Below are positions 33,229-45,430 of a stretch of DNA of 64,000 nt, in pieces; position 1 is the first letter of the stretch; each line of letters opens with the position of its first letter. Origin of the DNA: Monoplex corrugatus (taxonomy: Eukaryota > Mollusca > Gastropoda > Littorinimorpha > Ranellidae). The position numbers were made by a program, and so were the translations under genes. Under the pieces are notes generated by a model that was not told where the DNA came from, did not search any database, and was given only the letters and a program-made list of their open reading frames with translations. The stretch covers positions 44,809,181 through 44,873,180 of the forward strand of contig CM060307.1 in NCBI GenBank assembly GCA_030674185.1, given 5' to 3'.

Positions 33229-33258
33229 GCTTCAGCCAGGAAAACTGAGTACTTGTAG
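33229..33258 (+). CDS. Possible terminal coding exon
   Basis: After a strong acceptor (atttttttttacacaacag) the phase-0 frame reads ASARKTEYL and stops. With the 32992-33036 exon it would give a basic C-terminus (NARKK-ASARKTEYL). Depends on the exons before it. Confidence 0.3.
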   Translation, partial: ASARKTEYL

Positions 33259-33971
33259 TGTGCTTATATTTGCCTGCAATTAGCTATGGTTAATGGCATC
33301 CTGTCAAAGTGACAATAGCAGATCATATCCCTGTTCGTTAATACACACTTTACTTTATTTCGGCCTGGAGGTTCTGCCTAGCCTTGTGTTTGTGACTGAT
33401 GTCAGAAATAATCATTGCGCAAGCAAGATGCGAGCACTTCACTCGTACAACTGACATAGAAAGATGAAGTATCGGTTGCGTTGCTCCCCATAGGACCTTG
33501 TTGCTATAACTCTTCATTTCATACTATGACATACACATAATTGTAGATGTCTATATTTCATTGTTCTATTTAGATACAGTCACTGTAAGTGTTTAAAAAG
33601 TTATCGCCACAAATTATTGTGATTTCCCCCCACCCCAAAGTAATTTTGAATCTGTCCCAGATGGTACACAACAGATACTGCCAATCAAATTGCATGTGAT
33701 TTATGTACGGCTTAAGTTTTGAAGTCGGAAACAGAAAAATCAAAGAAAACTTCATTGTCACTATAGTGTGGTATTTTTCTGCCCTTCGTGGGAATGGGAT
33801 GAGTTTGCAAATACATATCAGAAAATCGTGGTGGATCAAATAAATAAATGCAATGTTACATACACAGTTCATGTTTTAGCAATGGGTCTAAATGAAATGT
33901 AGGACAAGTCTGGGTGTAAATTAATTGAAGGACAAATGTGTGAGAGCCAGCCCAGCAGTATATATCATGCA
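33259..33971. other. Probable 3' UTR or intergenic DNA
   Basis: No coding motif. AT-rich with several TGTA-type motifs common in 3' UTRs. Confidence 0.35.
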
Positions 33972-34202
33972 TGACTGATTGATTTGGCTTTGTTTTTACA
34001 TCGACACCCACCTTGGGTGATATGGCCGACAGGGATAACCATCCCATGGAAGTGGGACCTATCTAATTCTATACCACCACAACAATAATAAGATGGGACG
34101 GTGAGAAGGCCAGTGTTAATGTAACGCACCCTGGGATTCGAACCCGCAACCAACCATTCGCATGTGAATCCAACTCTTGACTGAGCTACTGGGGCCAGCC
34201 CA
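33972..34202 (-). mobile_element. tRNA-derived SINE
   Basis: On the minus strand a tRNA-like head begins at 34202. The A-box region GTAGCTCAGTCAAGAG lies near 34174-34190 and a perfect B box GGTTCGAATCC at 34134-34144. This is an internal RNA polymerase III promoter. A body of about 150 bp follows (gtgggtgtcgatgtaaaaac) and it ends in gccaaatcaatcagtcat. The head resembles a tRNA but cannot fold as a mature one. The usual poly(A) tail is replaced by the short aatcaatc tail. Confidence 0.85.
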
Positions 34203-37200
34203 TACATGTCATAATGTAAATAAGAGTATAAATGAGAATTGAATGAACTGAATATTTTGCTTTTACAAGTTTTGAAATGTGTTAATGGACTATTGTCCAA
34301 GTGTATCAAATTGTTTCTAACAGCAGTTCCCCCCCCCCCCCCCCCCCCCCTCTTCAGTAAGTAGTATTTTAGTGGTGAAAAGTCTGTACCTACAATAGCT
34401 TTTTTTCCCCCCTTTAAATTTTTGTCAGGTCTTGACGGTTCATACTCTATTCACCATGTATACTTTAAGATGCATAAGGATTGAATTGAATGAACTCTAG
34501 GTTGACTGCCCCCTAACCATGATCAATTGAAGTCTTCACATAGTGCTTGTGTATGGTAAATATCGTGAGAGAGAGGGGGGGGGGGGGAGGTAATGATTCT
34601 TTGTAATATGTTTCAAATTTGTGGTATAACTGCCCCATATTGTGTACTATGGAGTCTCAACAGCAGCACACATTTCATGATCTTTCAAGATGGAATGTTT
34701 GCCACACAAAAAAAAAAAAAAAAAAAGGCACAGGAGTTCTTCTGGGACAATCAAACAGTATATGCAACCTGAAGAAAATTTGTCTTCATATGGCAGGACT
34801 TTATTTTTCTATTTTGTGGCATAAATTGCATTATTTTCTAAGCTTACAGTGGGAAATTTACATACTTCATTCCACCCAAAATGCAAATAAGTGCTCTTGC
34901 CTTTCAATAGAAATAAAAGATTTTTTTTAAAAGGAACGAAACTTTTGGTAAACAATTTTGTTTTGTTACTACACCATGATCAGAAATATGCAGTTTTTGG
35001 ACTTAAGTATACCATGCTCACAAATGTGCAATTTCTGGACATCGAGCATACCGGGGGTAGGGTGGGAGAACTTTTTGTTTGTTTTGTACTTATAGATGGG
35101 TAGATGGTAGAAAGAACTAGGGAGAGTAGACACAAAGGTCTTCAGAGAAGTAACCCCTTTAGACAAGTGTTTGGCCTGAATTCTTACACTTCGGGGGCCG
35201 GGCCAATCCAGTCATGACTCTGGATGCCTTCTGCTGTTGTCTATTTTTTTCCACGCGGGGATCGAACTGGGCGATTCTGCGCTTCAGAACTGCGACTACA
35301 GTGGAGGAAAAATGTGCAGATGTGAATCATATGTAGGATGGTAGTTTCAAATAGTGTTAAGAAAGAAGAAAGTGAAGCTGCTGATGTACAGTGACCTTTG
35401 CTTTCAGTTAGGTTACAGCTGGTCCATAAAGTAATGAAACACATTTTCTGTCTGTGCATCAAGTATGCTATGAAACCTAAATGTTCATATGGTTCCAGGC
35501 ACAAAAATGTATTGCTATTCTCCCTACATGTAGCTGCTAGACAGGTTCTCTATCCCCACCCACCCCACCCCTTTCCGCAAGCAGCTGGCCACGCTGAATA
35601 CCTGCCAACGTAATGTTTGATATGCTTGAAAAGGAAACTTTAATGACTTCTAGATGAACTTACAATACTTAGAGATTCCATGAGACATTGCAAACATACA
35701 TCAGGTAACTTTTTAAAAAAAAAATGTCAAGGTTCAATGAGAATTAGTCACAGTATGCCAACCAATTGACACCAAATGGCACTCATCTTGTACACTTATA
35801 TCTAGGTGCATGTCACTATCAGCTGAAATCTATCCTTTTGGAATTTCACAGAAATTGACACACGTTTAAAAACATTGCACAGCATCTTTCGATCAATCAC
35901 TCGGCACAAATCAATTCCCCACTACAGTTGGGTTTTCCATAATGCATATCTTCATACATGCAAGCTAAAATTGCGTTAAATTGTCTGTGGGAAACATACA
36001 TAAATACTAATGTAGATTGAAATAAAATATTAAATTGTCTCTGGGAAACGTACATAAATACTAATGTAGATTCAAATGAAATATTGCAAATGAACTAATT
36101 TTAGTAGAAGCAGTCTGAATTTTATCCGTTGTGATGTTGAACCTGGATACATTCAAGGAACCCCTGCAATGTTATGGTGCAGTTTCCAGAAAATCACATG
36201 ACAATAGTCATGGACCATATAAAAGGCCTGTCTTGAATTTTGTTATTGATAGCTTGGCCAGTTGGGTTCTAGGTTGGTTACAGGACCACATCTTCAGGAG
36301 TGCCCTGTCCTGTAGGACAACCACAAATAGTCTGGGATGATTTGTTATATTAAATAAAGAAAGAAAATTGAGAACTGACTTCCATTACTTCTTGCAGCTA
36401 CTAGGCATTTTCTGCAGATAATGACACGACTCCCTTCTTGGTCTCTTGCTCTTACTGTCATACAAATGTGCTTTTGTGTGTTAAAACATTTTATATTTGT
36501 AAGCTTGCATGAATTTGTAGAATTTCATGCCCTTATTAAAGAAAAAGGATAATTGTCAAAAGTGTGAAAAGCAACATTGCCTAGGGCTCCCCCCCCCCCT
36601 CTCAATAAACGATTGACATCTAGGTCAATTTGACAATGTCAGTTTGTGTATTTGACAATAAAATTGTCAAAAAGAGTTCCGTGGCTGTTTATGGGTGAAT
36701 GTCAAGTGGATTTGAGTTTGCATCGGATACACAATCCACTGGATGCATTGTTTAAAACTTGATGTAATAAGCATGATTTTGTCATAGAAGATGTAGTCAA
36801 TGTGGTTTTGCCATGGTCTCCCTTTCAACAACGGAAATTTACAACCCCCAAGGAACCTTTAGGTCCATTCTTGTGAATGTGTAGGCATTCAATTCTGCAA
36901 GGATTCTTTGTAGTTTTTATGCACTTGATTAAAGTTGTGAGATCAAGGCCAGATTCACTTGTGTTCTTATACGCTTGTGTACTTAAGATTATTCACATAA
37001 CCTGATTGTTTTTAAGGTTATACATGCAGCAGCAGAATTTTATTGATCTGTTTTCTTCGGTCTAAAATTCAGTTTGTGCACAGTTGGAGCATCTGACCAC
37101 CACAGCATCCCCAAATATTCATATAGTCCAAATTTGTTACTTTATAATAAATCCATGCGAAGTTTGAACCTACATGGCTGTACTGAAATTGTGGAAATAA

Positions 37201-39676
37201 TGATGCAAACGTTTAGGTCATGTTATGTGCTGGGCGTTGATCGAGTTGGTAAAGAATTAATTGAGATTGTTTAATCCTGAGCGATTGTACTTTAATGCAG
37301 TGATCAGTCCAAAGTGATTGTAATGAAAGCAAGCTTAACTATTTCCCTTTGGACAAAATAAAGGCGTTGCCATGATACTGTTTGAACGGTCTTTAGATTG
37401 CAAAATTGTTTATATTCACTACCACTTGCCAATTGTTGCAATAGACACAGAACAGAACCAGGTTTCTAATTGGCCTAGATTGCCTTCAAATTTGTGTAGG
37501 AAAACCATGTTCTAACAGTTTTTAAGATCATTTGGATGTACCACTGATGTACTTGAAATAATTGTTCCCCTCTTTCAAATGATGTATGATATGAAAAGGT
37601 ACACAGTTCACAGCAATTTTACAATAAACTCAAACTTGGTCATTGTCCAATTTCTCTCAAAATAAAAACAGTCTCTAGTTGCAATTAAATTTCTCTTAGA
37701 AAGGACTGTGCTTGTCATGGCAAAGTATGCATTTGGTATGGTAGCCAGTACTGTTTTAACGGGAGTTTCAAAGTTTACGCTCGAGCCAGTTCATAATCAA
37801 AAAGATTGAAAGCAGATGATTAAAATCTGTTTTTAGTTTTATTTCATGAGCAGACATGGAAGTTACAGTGATGGGAATGCGTAATTTTTCTTATTTGGCA
37901 TAAGATCTGTGACAAGAGACATGACATGTTAATAGAACAAAATTGTCAAAAGGGTTCTCTATGTAAGGGTAGATTTGATGGGCAGAGCAGCCCAGTAAAC
38001 CATTGTGATAAAAAAAAAAAAAAAAAGAATAAAATGAGATTTACTCTGAAATGTATCGGCTCTCTAGTATAAGTGACAGTGCAATTTTGAGGTTACTCGT
38101 GTCCACACCAAAAATATCTGTTCCAAATACAGTTTAAAATCGATTTGTATAAACGGCTTTTTTGAGTGTACTGTGGATAGTTAAAATGGTTATTTGTGCC
38201 TACATGTACATTCCTTTCTCAGTCATTCTGGGACTGTTGTTGTGTAGTGTTAAAATGGTTACTGTGCCTTTTTGTAACATGCACATGCATTTTTCAAACA
38301 TTCGCAGACTTGTTAAAGGATCTCCAGTCACAGTTAAGTTTTAAAAATAATGATGTTTGCCCATGACTAAAAAGAGTTGAAGTGTAACCTTTTTATCGTA
38401 TATGCACTGCTGTTTTTAAAAGCTTCAGAGATGCATAGTACTTGCAGGAGTTTAGTTTAAGCACATGCATCCTTACAGTAAAGCACTGTGTATCTGCTGA
38501 TAGAAAATTTTGTGTGGTTTGATTAGTAGTCCTATCAAACCCACCCACCCACCCCTTTCTGTGTCTCTCTCTTGTCGGTTTTCAGTCTATTTCTGTCTGT
38601 ATATAGTTTGCATGCTTCTTCTCTAAAAAATGTATCTGACACTTAACAATGCTTCGAATTATTTTTTTTATTCGGCCTTGGTTCAGTGTATGGAGAGTTT
38701 CAAAAGGACAAATTTTATCTAAACATTGTGCAAGAAAAAATGTACAGCTGCAGAAACAGTTTAGTAACACTACTTGTATTAGTTATAAATGTTTACTCGT
38801 GCACCAGAATCAAGTGGCTCTTGGGGGAAGGGAGCAATATGATGAGTATTTAAATTGCCAGGGATTCCCAATTTTATAAAAAGTGACACCCCCGAAGACA
38901 CCAGGATTTCTTGGCTAAACTATGCCTACGTGTCTGTATTTCACTGTCTGCCTGCCTGCCATATTTTACTGTATGGTTCTGGTATTTTGACTTGACAAAA
39001 ATGATGTTGATTGGGAAGACATTACCAACAAGAAACTAGGCCTTCAGCGCAGAAGAGAAGCAGTTGTAGATTGATTTTTTTTTTTAAATAAAAAAGTTTT
39101 AGGCATTTGTCATAGGTTTTGTTTTTGTTGCCGGTTTTGCCAGCCCCTTTCTGGGTCCCTAGCTGAATCGGTAGCATGGAGTGTTGGGCAATGAGCTGCA
39201 AGCTGGAGCTTGCTTTTGCCAGTGGCTTGGCATGTGGTCTGTCTACTGCCCAGTGCACTGCAAGCTTTCCCTGGGCTCAACACACTAGGCTGCTCCAATC
39301 TTCTCCCTTGGGCACACTTGGGGTGTTGAGGCATGAGTGTTCTCAAAATTGAAAATCTGAATGCTAGGACTCTTGGCAATATGAGACATGAGCACTAAAC
39401 AATAAAGAAGAAAATTTCAGTACATTTTTCCAGATGTGGGGGTTTTTTGTTTGTGTTTTTTTTTAAAGCATGTGTCGAACGATGCTAAGGTCTGAACAAC
39501 AACGTCAAACTCTCAAGATCTAACCTTACCCGATTACCCACACAGACACCAGAATGCACTATCTCGGCTTGTGAAATGAACACTTGACAGCATTGGTGAG
39601 TTTTCACAGAAACAACAACAACAGGAAGCAATTTGATGCTACAGATGTAGGATCTTTCCTTTTTCCATACACAAAA
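34203..39676. other. Long stretch without recognised genes
   Basis: Mostly unique AT-rich DNA. Contents: a 22-C run at 34329-34350; an 18-A run near 34709; a weak SINE-like segment on the minus strand near 35185-35300 with a B-box-like GTTCGATCCCCGC; the tandem duplication at 35977; and two diverged copies of a ggttattgtgcc-like phrase near 38185 and 38255. Part of it could be a long 3' UTR of the gene at 32094. Confidence 0.45.
35977..36084. repeat. Tandem duplication, 54-bp unit
   Basis: Units at 35977-36030 and 36031-36084 share taaattgtct-tgggaaac-tacataaatactaatgtagatt with few differences. Confidence 0.93.
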
Positions 39677-41567
39677 TTAAACATAATGCAAAGAAAACGG
39701 TCTGAATAGATGAGCTGTGCAACGTAAACATTTATCTGGACAGTGTCGGATCATAGGTAGATATTCAATACTGACCTGCCAATAAGAGAATGCCATCTTG
39801 CCCACTTCATGGTCCCTTCCCAAGTAGAGCTGGGTCATCCCAAGTCCATTTCTCCCATGGCATAAGACAACGAGATTGGTTCTGTTACCCTTTGTAAAGC
39901 CAGCAGTAGCAACTGTGGACAGAAGAACAGTCTTCTTCCCACCATCCTGGTATGCAATACATTGCAGCAGTCTTTTTTTCTCTTGGACACTTTGTTCCTC
40001 AGCTTTCGGGTGATGCAGTCTCGGGCTTCGCATGTGTCCTCACAGTGCAAGTAGCAGTAGTACCCTGGGCATACAGAACTTGGAACAGCACTGGTGAACA
40101 ATTGAATTTCAGACAAAGATGATGCCCATGTCCTCTGTTTAGGAAATCTTTGGCATGCATAAGGCGAATGACAAACAAATGTAGCTCTATGGACAAAGTT
40201 GGGTCTGCTGGGTTTAGTGCACCTTTGCAGATCTCAAACCTGCGCAAGTTCCAATTTTTGCTGTCTGAGACGCCCGACAGCTTGATGTCAAGGTATGCCT
40301 GTTGTGTATTTGGCATGACCATGTGGGTGGGGGTGCTGCCCTCAGTTGTAATGTCACAATGTTTGTGATAGGGATGCAGCAATTTCTTCTGAAAAGTGAT
40401 CAGTCAGATCCTGGAGACTTTGTAGGTTGGATCCTGTTGATCGGGCTATGTTTAGATGGATTGTCTGCAAAATTTAAAACCTTTAGGATGAGCTGGAAAA
40501 ATGGTCTCATAGAAGTGTTCTGTGGTGTGGCCTGGCTTTTGTGGGTAGAACCCCGGCATGATGTTGGGTTTGGTTTCTGGATTAATCCCGTATTCAAGAC
40601 ATTGTCTATGAAGGTTCTTATTTCATCAATGGCAGTATGACCTTGTTTGATCCACTTGTAGGTCTCAACTGTTGGGAATTCAAAAGGTGATGGGTATGCC
40701 AACCACTGATCTGCTTAAAGGTTAGTCTCTTTCGCAATGTGATGCACAATATGAGCGTCAAAACACAAGTTCACATATTCAGTGGGTCTGGCATGAAATG
40801 GAGGTGCAAGCTTGAGTCTAGGGACAACAGTGAAAGTTGCAAGGTCAGGGCCAGTCCTCATCAGTGATGGGCAGATCTGCTGCATCACCCTCGCTCAGTC
40901 CACTGTTCTTGTTATCAATGTCCCCAGATTTTGGGATGAAAAAAGACAGAACAAACCTTAATTAGTATTTTACCTCAGTTACATATATTTCTTCCTTTTT
41001 AAATTTATTGTATGATCACTCAATTTACCTATTTTTCCAAAATGCACAAAACTTTCCAAATTGCTTAATTACGTCTGTACTAATTTCACTCTGGATATGT
41101 ATTTCAACAGCAATATTTCAAGAAGTTATCATCAATTGCACCTATTGTCATAAATAAGGCAACCTGTAACATAACATTTTATGCAGTGCATTGTGTTCGA
41201 CATGCCTACCTATGCTACACCCCTTCGTTGTCTTAAAAATACGAAGCAATCAGAGATGAAACAACGGTGAATATTATTCAATAAATTGCCAATCTTATTT
41301 TAGTTACTGTTGCTTATGAAAATGATGAAATATAAAACTGGTCTGCCAGCTTGATTTTAGTCGGAATAACCTATGAATTCAACCCATCCCGCTATGCTCC
41401 AACCCCTCTTTCGTGGTAGACAACACAAGTGCAGAATGATGATCAAACTAGGTCATTATGTGTTAGAAATCAAAATAATGTTAATTAAAGTGATATCATT
41501 ACTTTTGCCACGGTCCCCTGCAGCATTCAGCTCCTTGCTAGTGGCACCGTGCTGCTCCTCTTCATAG
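39677..41567 (-). pseudogene. Decayed piggyBac transposase (PGBD-like), locus D
   Basis: Minus-strand pieces in changing frames follow the order of a piggyBac transposase. Near 41513-41567 an acidic SDGYYEEEQHG lies upstream. Then come HARPTEYVNLCFDAHIVHHI and AKETNLYADQW, AIDEIRTFIDNVLNTGLIQK, FFQLILKVLNFADNPSK with SPINRIQ, then LSIELHLFVIRLMHAKDFL, CSPVLFQVLYAQGTTATCTV and DGGKKTVLLSTV. The first catalytic region is lost, and HHLCLKFNCSPVLF has no Asp where the second is expected. Many stops and shifts show an old copy. It appears closer to PGBD4-type proteins than to the element at 22120. Termini were not found. Confidence 0.72.
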
Positions 41568-42944
41568 TATCCATCTGAGTAGCTGTTTTTTTCCCCAGTG
41601 AAAATTGGTTTTGAAAATGTAAAAAGTACAGAAAAGGTGAACTAGGAAAGATGGAGATAACTGAATGGAAACAAAGGTTAATTTTTGAAGGCTGCCAATA
41701 ATAGCCACACAATATGTGACCTCGCATGAACAAAACCAAGATGTAGCCCAAGAGAGGGCCATGATCATGGTCCATGTCACTCAACAGAATAGATTGATTT
41801 TGTTTGCTGCCGACAACACAAAAATTCGTTAATCTTAAAACCAAATTTTATGGACCACACAGTTAAATTAGTGTTGAAACCAAATAATCCAACAGTCAAC
41901 AGGAAATCATCTCTTCATAGACATTTCCTTTTATCAGTTTTGGTTTTGTATTGAGCAAGTATGCTTCACGGGATACCTTTTTAAAAATGCTTTCTGGTAT
42001 ATCCATTGAATCCATAACCTTTGAATAGAATTAACCATATAGGTTAGGAATAGAATTAACCAAAGCATTGTACTCAAATATAGTCACTGTTTTGTTTTGC
42101 CTAATTAAGGATTTCCTGAAAAGATAACGGTTGCCTTTTCATTAGGATGGATTACATTTCATTTGTTGAATTCCCTTATTCTGCCAGTTTTTAAAGTGAA
42201 GCACCTGGGTTTTGTACCTTCAGTGCTGCTGTTTGAATAAGTAGCTATGTTTTCCCAGAAACCATAACCAGTGTTACCGAGGCCAAACTTGTTCTGCAGT
42301 TCATATGGAAAATATTTCCTTTTGCGGGTTTGTCTGTGTGCTTTCTTTGGTGTCCAGCCCGATTTTTGTGTGCTGGTGTGTTGCGTAGTTTAGATAAGTA
42401 GCTATTATATATTTACAGAAATCATTATCAGTTTTCTCCTTTTGCAAATTGTCTGTGTACTTTTTTGGTGTCTAGCTCAATTTTTGTGTGCTGATGCGTT
42501 GCATAGTTTACCTGCCCATTGTAGCTTTAAGTGTAGATTCCCGTTGTTGATTTAAATATATCAGAAACTTGATCATACTATGTTTAAGGGCCTATATTAT
42601 TGCTTTCCGTTATCTTCGTTTTTTCAAAGGATTTTCTGTTTTTTGTTGGTTTTTTTTGTCTTGGGAATCTACGTATTGTCAATGCTATGAGTAACAAATT
42701 GGCTCATTAAAAATGATTTTATAATTTCCACGTTAATCTCGAAGACTGCAATTTGTCTTGATCCATTCCTCTTGTTTGTTTTCTCCATTTCTCATTGTTT
42801 TTATTTGTTCTGACTGCTTACCCAGTTGTCGTCAAAATTTTTTTGTCATTGTGTATTGTTTCAAAATATACGCCCAGCATTTGTATCCTGTTGGATAATT
42901 TTGTTCCGCCCTCTGCTTGCCCAATGTTAAAGCTTTGTTTTCTG
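41568..42944. other. Unassigned DNA with a diverged duplication
   Basis: Two related blocks (about 42330-42395 and 42445-42510) share ttgtctgtgt-ctttt-ttggtgtc-agc and tttttgtgtgctg-tg-gttgc-tagttta. The minus strand may hold the 3' part of the LINE at 43850-44540, but the motifs are weak. Confidence 0.45.
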
Positions 42945-43825
42945 TGCATTATAATAATTTAATAATAATTACAATATTTATATAGCGCAAAATCTTGATA
43001 AAATCAACATCTAAGTGCTGAAACAGGCACACACGCACACGCATGGCTATAAATGGGGAGAAAAAATAAAAGCAAGAATAATAGCAATGGAAAATTATAG
43101 AGAGCATATCATTACAATTATATATTATAACAATGTGATTCCCCTCCGAGCGGAGACAGGCTGCAGAGGGGGGGTGGGATTGAGTGAGGTTAGGATTTTA
43201 TGCAGAGGAGAAAAGGTGAGTTTTGAGAGCGGACTTGAAGGAGACAAAAGTAGGTTGCTGACGGACTGAGAGAGGAAGTTTGTTCCAGGAGAGTGGACCA
43301 GAAACAGAGAAGGCTCGTGGACCATAGGTATTGAGCTTAGTGCTGGAAAGCGAAAAGTCAGAGGATCGGAGGCAGAGCGGAGGGTACGTGAGGGGAACAT
43401 TTCAGAGGATCGGAGGGTACGTGAGGGACATAGATCTCAAGTAGGCTTGACAGGTAATCGGGGGCTGCGTTATTGAGGCTTTTGTAGCACATGGTGTCTA
43501 GTTTGTACTGTATGCGCTTTGATACAGGGAGCCAGTGAAGTTGTGCCAGGAGAGGAAATATGTCAGCTTTTTTCTTTTTGAGTACAAGGCGTACAGGATT
43601 GTTTTGAATGCGCTGTAGGATGTGAATGGTGGAGGCAGGAAGACCAGACAGGCTTAAACTTTTAACTGGGAGAAATGTAGTAGTATCATCAGTCGTATGT
43701 CTTATTTGTTGAGCTGTTCTTTTTTTTTTTTTATTGCCAGTAACACTGCTGCTTATAAAAATGTCGAAGCAGAGAAGACCCTGTCTTATGCCACAGCAAG
43801 ATGAAGAGGTGCCGAAAGCCATTGT
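42945..43825 (-). mobile_element. CR1/L2-like LINE 3' end
   Basis: On the minus strand, LPASTIHILQRIQNNPVRLV, LLAQLHWLPVSKRIQYKLDT and YKSLNNAAPDYLSSLL are the familiar C-terminus of CR1/L2-type reverse transcriptases. After a frame change near 43390 comes PSRTLRSASDPLTF. A small duplication (tcagaggatcggagg, twice) lies at that break. The 3' end is a gcgctatataaatatt-type terminus with AAT-rich repeats at 42945-43000. Confidence 0.85.
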
Positions 43826-43849
43826 CCTTGGCTTAATGAATCCATTGTA

Positions 43850-44540
43850 CGATTAAATAGAATAGTCTTTCTAGAAATCATAGCCAAAACAAAGAATACT
43901 TGTATACTTGTAGAAAAAATAGTTTCGAAATGGGAGTCTTTCTTATACGGATCTTATAGTAGTAGCAGTATTTCTGCCTCCAATAAAACCGTGATTTTCA
44001 CCGACTGACTGATTTATTACCATGCTAAGCCTTTCTGCTAAAGATTTTGTCTATTATATAGTAATTAATGTGATAGGCCTCCTTTTTTAACTTCTCTCTA
44101 GATCTTTTACTTTGTGGAATTGATTTCTTATATCTTGTTTATGAATACATTCCAGTTCAACCGTTTCAAAAGATTCTATGAAAGGATTCATTATCAACCT
44201 TTGCTACGTTTCCCCTCAAAGATTTTAAAGAAACCAAGTGTGTCATTTCCGCTGTAACTTCCTGAGGCATTTGTTATTTGTTTTGTTGTTAATCTTTCTG
44301 CACATGAAGCAGCATCTGCTTCCCTTAATAATCAAAAAAGAGCATGCTTCTGTTACATTTGACAGTTGTCTGATTGTGCAATCATTTGAAAAAGGTCTGC
44401 TTTTGTAGATTTTTCCCTTCTTTTGGGTTTTCCATGTGTCCTTGTTGCTTACGTGTCCTTATTACTTTCTTCTAGCCTTTCTTTTAGCCTTTTCTTAGTT
44501 TGCATTCTCCATCTTCAGTCCATTTCATCCTTGCATAAAT
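43850..44540 (-). mobile_element. LINE reverse transcriptase fragment, L1/Tx1-like
   Basis: Minus-strand translation gives RRPITLITI, then TKSLAERLSMVINQSVGEN, HGFIGGRNTATTIRS. This corresponds to the RPI(T/S)LL and QxGFIxGR blocks of L1/Tx1-type reverse transcriptases. Upstream peptide pieces (SFETVELECIHKQDIRNQFH) are weaker. Stops interrupt the frame. Confidence 0.65.
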
Positions 44541-44680
44541 CTTTGCTTCTCTTGCTATATAGTTGACTGTACTAATTGTACCTGTTTTAAACTCTAAAAA
44601 TAAAGGCCAATACAAATTCAGAGTCTAAAACAGGTACAATTACTTAGTACAGTCAACTATATATAGCAAGAGAAGCAAAG
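44541..44680. repeat. Long inverted-repeat hairpin
   Basis: Arms 44541-44595 and 44620-44680 are reverse complements over about 55 bases with a few mismatches, enclosing 24 bases. Confidence 0.93.
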
Positions 44681-44682
44681 AT

Positions 44683-44753
44683 AACCAATCTGCCAAAGCC
44701 CCTTTGAATTTGTGCCATCAATACAAATTCAAAAGGGCTTTGGCAGATTGGTT
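44683..44753. repeat. Second adjacent hairpin
   Basis: Arms 44683-44713 and 44723-44753 are near-perfect 31-base reverse complements. The loop region atacaaattca is also found in the loop of the hairpin just upstream. Confidence 0.93.
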
Positions 44754-44984
44754 TTCTACTTCTCAAATCTGTTTTAAACTTTTAAAAAAAAAAATTTTAT
44801 GAGCTACTTGTTTCCCATTATTCATTACAAAATGCTTCCATTTCGACTTTCATAGTTACCATTTTTGATTGAGTGAATTATCATTACTCGAATCATTAAT
44901 CAGGTTATACAACAATGTATTCATTTTTTTCTACAATTCATCTCTTAAATAACTTGCTGAATATCCAGTGCCCCCCCACCCCCA

Positions 44985-45430
44985 CCCCCCCTGTGGATGC
45001 CAGGGGCTCTTTCGGTATTAATAGTATCCCCACCTGGAAATTCTGTGCTAGAAATTTCCTCTTTTCTGTCATTCTTGTTTCTTTCTTCCTCCTTTGCTGT
45101 CTTGTCATTTCTTCCCATCATTATCTGCCTTGTTGGTCTATTCACCTATATGTGTTCGATAAAGTCTTGCATACCTTTGGGTTTTAGTGTCCTTATGTAT
45201 GCTTATATTTGTATTCAAGTGTTTGTTGGGGGGGGGGGGGTGGTTGTTTTTTTATCTCCCTTGTACGATAAATTGGATGGAGTGGTCAACGCCGGGGGCA
45301 TGTCCTTAGATTATGTGGGCGAAATGCATTGATATGTGTACTTTTTTTTTTCCTGTTGAAGTTTTGTTTTGAAGCGGTTATAGCCCTGATATGGCTCTAC
45401 GCAGTCGGCTAGGCTTTAAACAACAGCAAT
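44985..45430 (+). mobile_element. I/Nimb-like LINE 3' UTR, full tail copy
   Basis: Carries the complete tail from gtggatgccaggggctcttt to tagccctgatatggctctac and ggctttaaacaacag. It shows the uninterrupted TTAA (in ggtattaatagtatcc) where the 22120 piggyBac inserted in the related copy. A 13-G run lies at 45228-45240. Confidence 0.85.

Noticed and set aside
34131..34202. Functional tRNA gene
   Set aside because: The A and B boxes are present but the acceptor stem does not close and a SINE body follows.
44997..45332. 111-codon frame over the LINE tail
   Set aside because: The same 3' UTR is full of stops in the other copies, so it is not coding.
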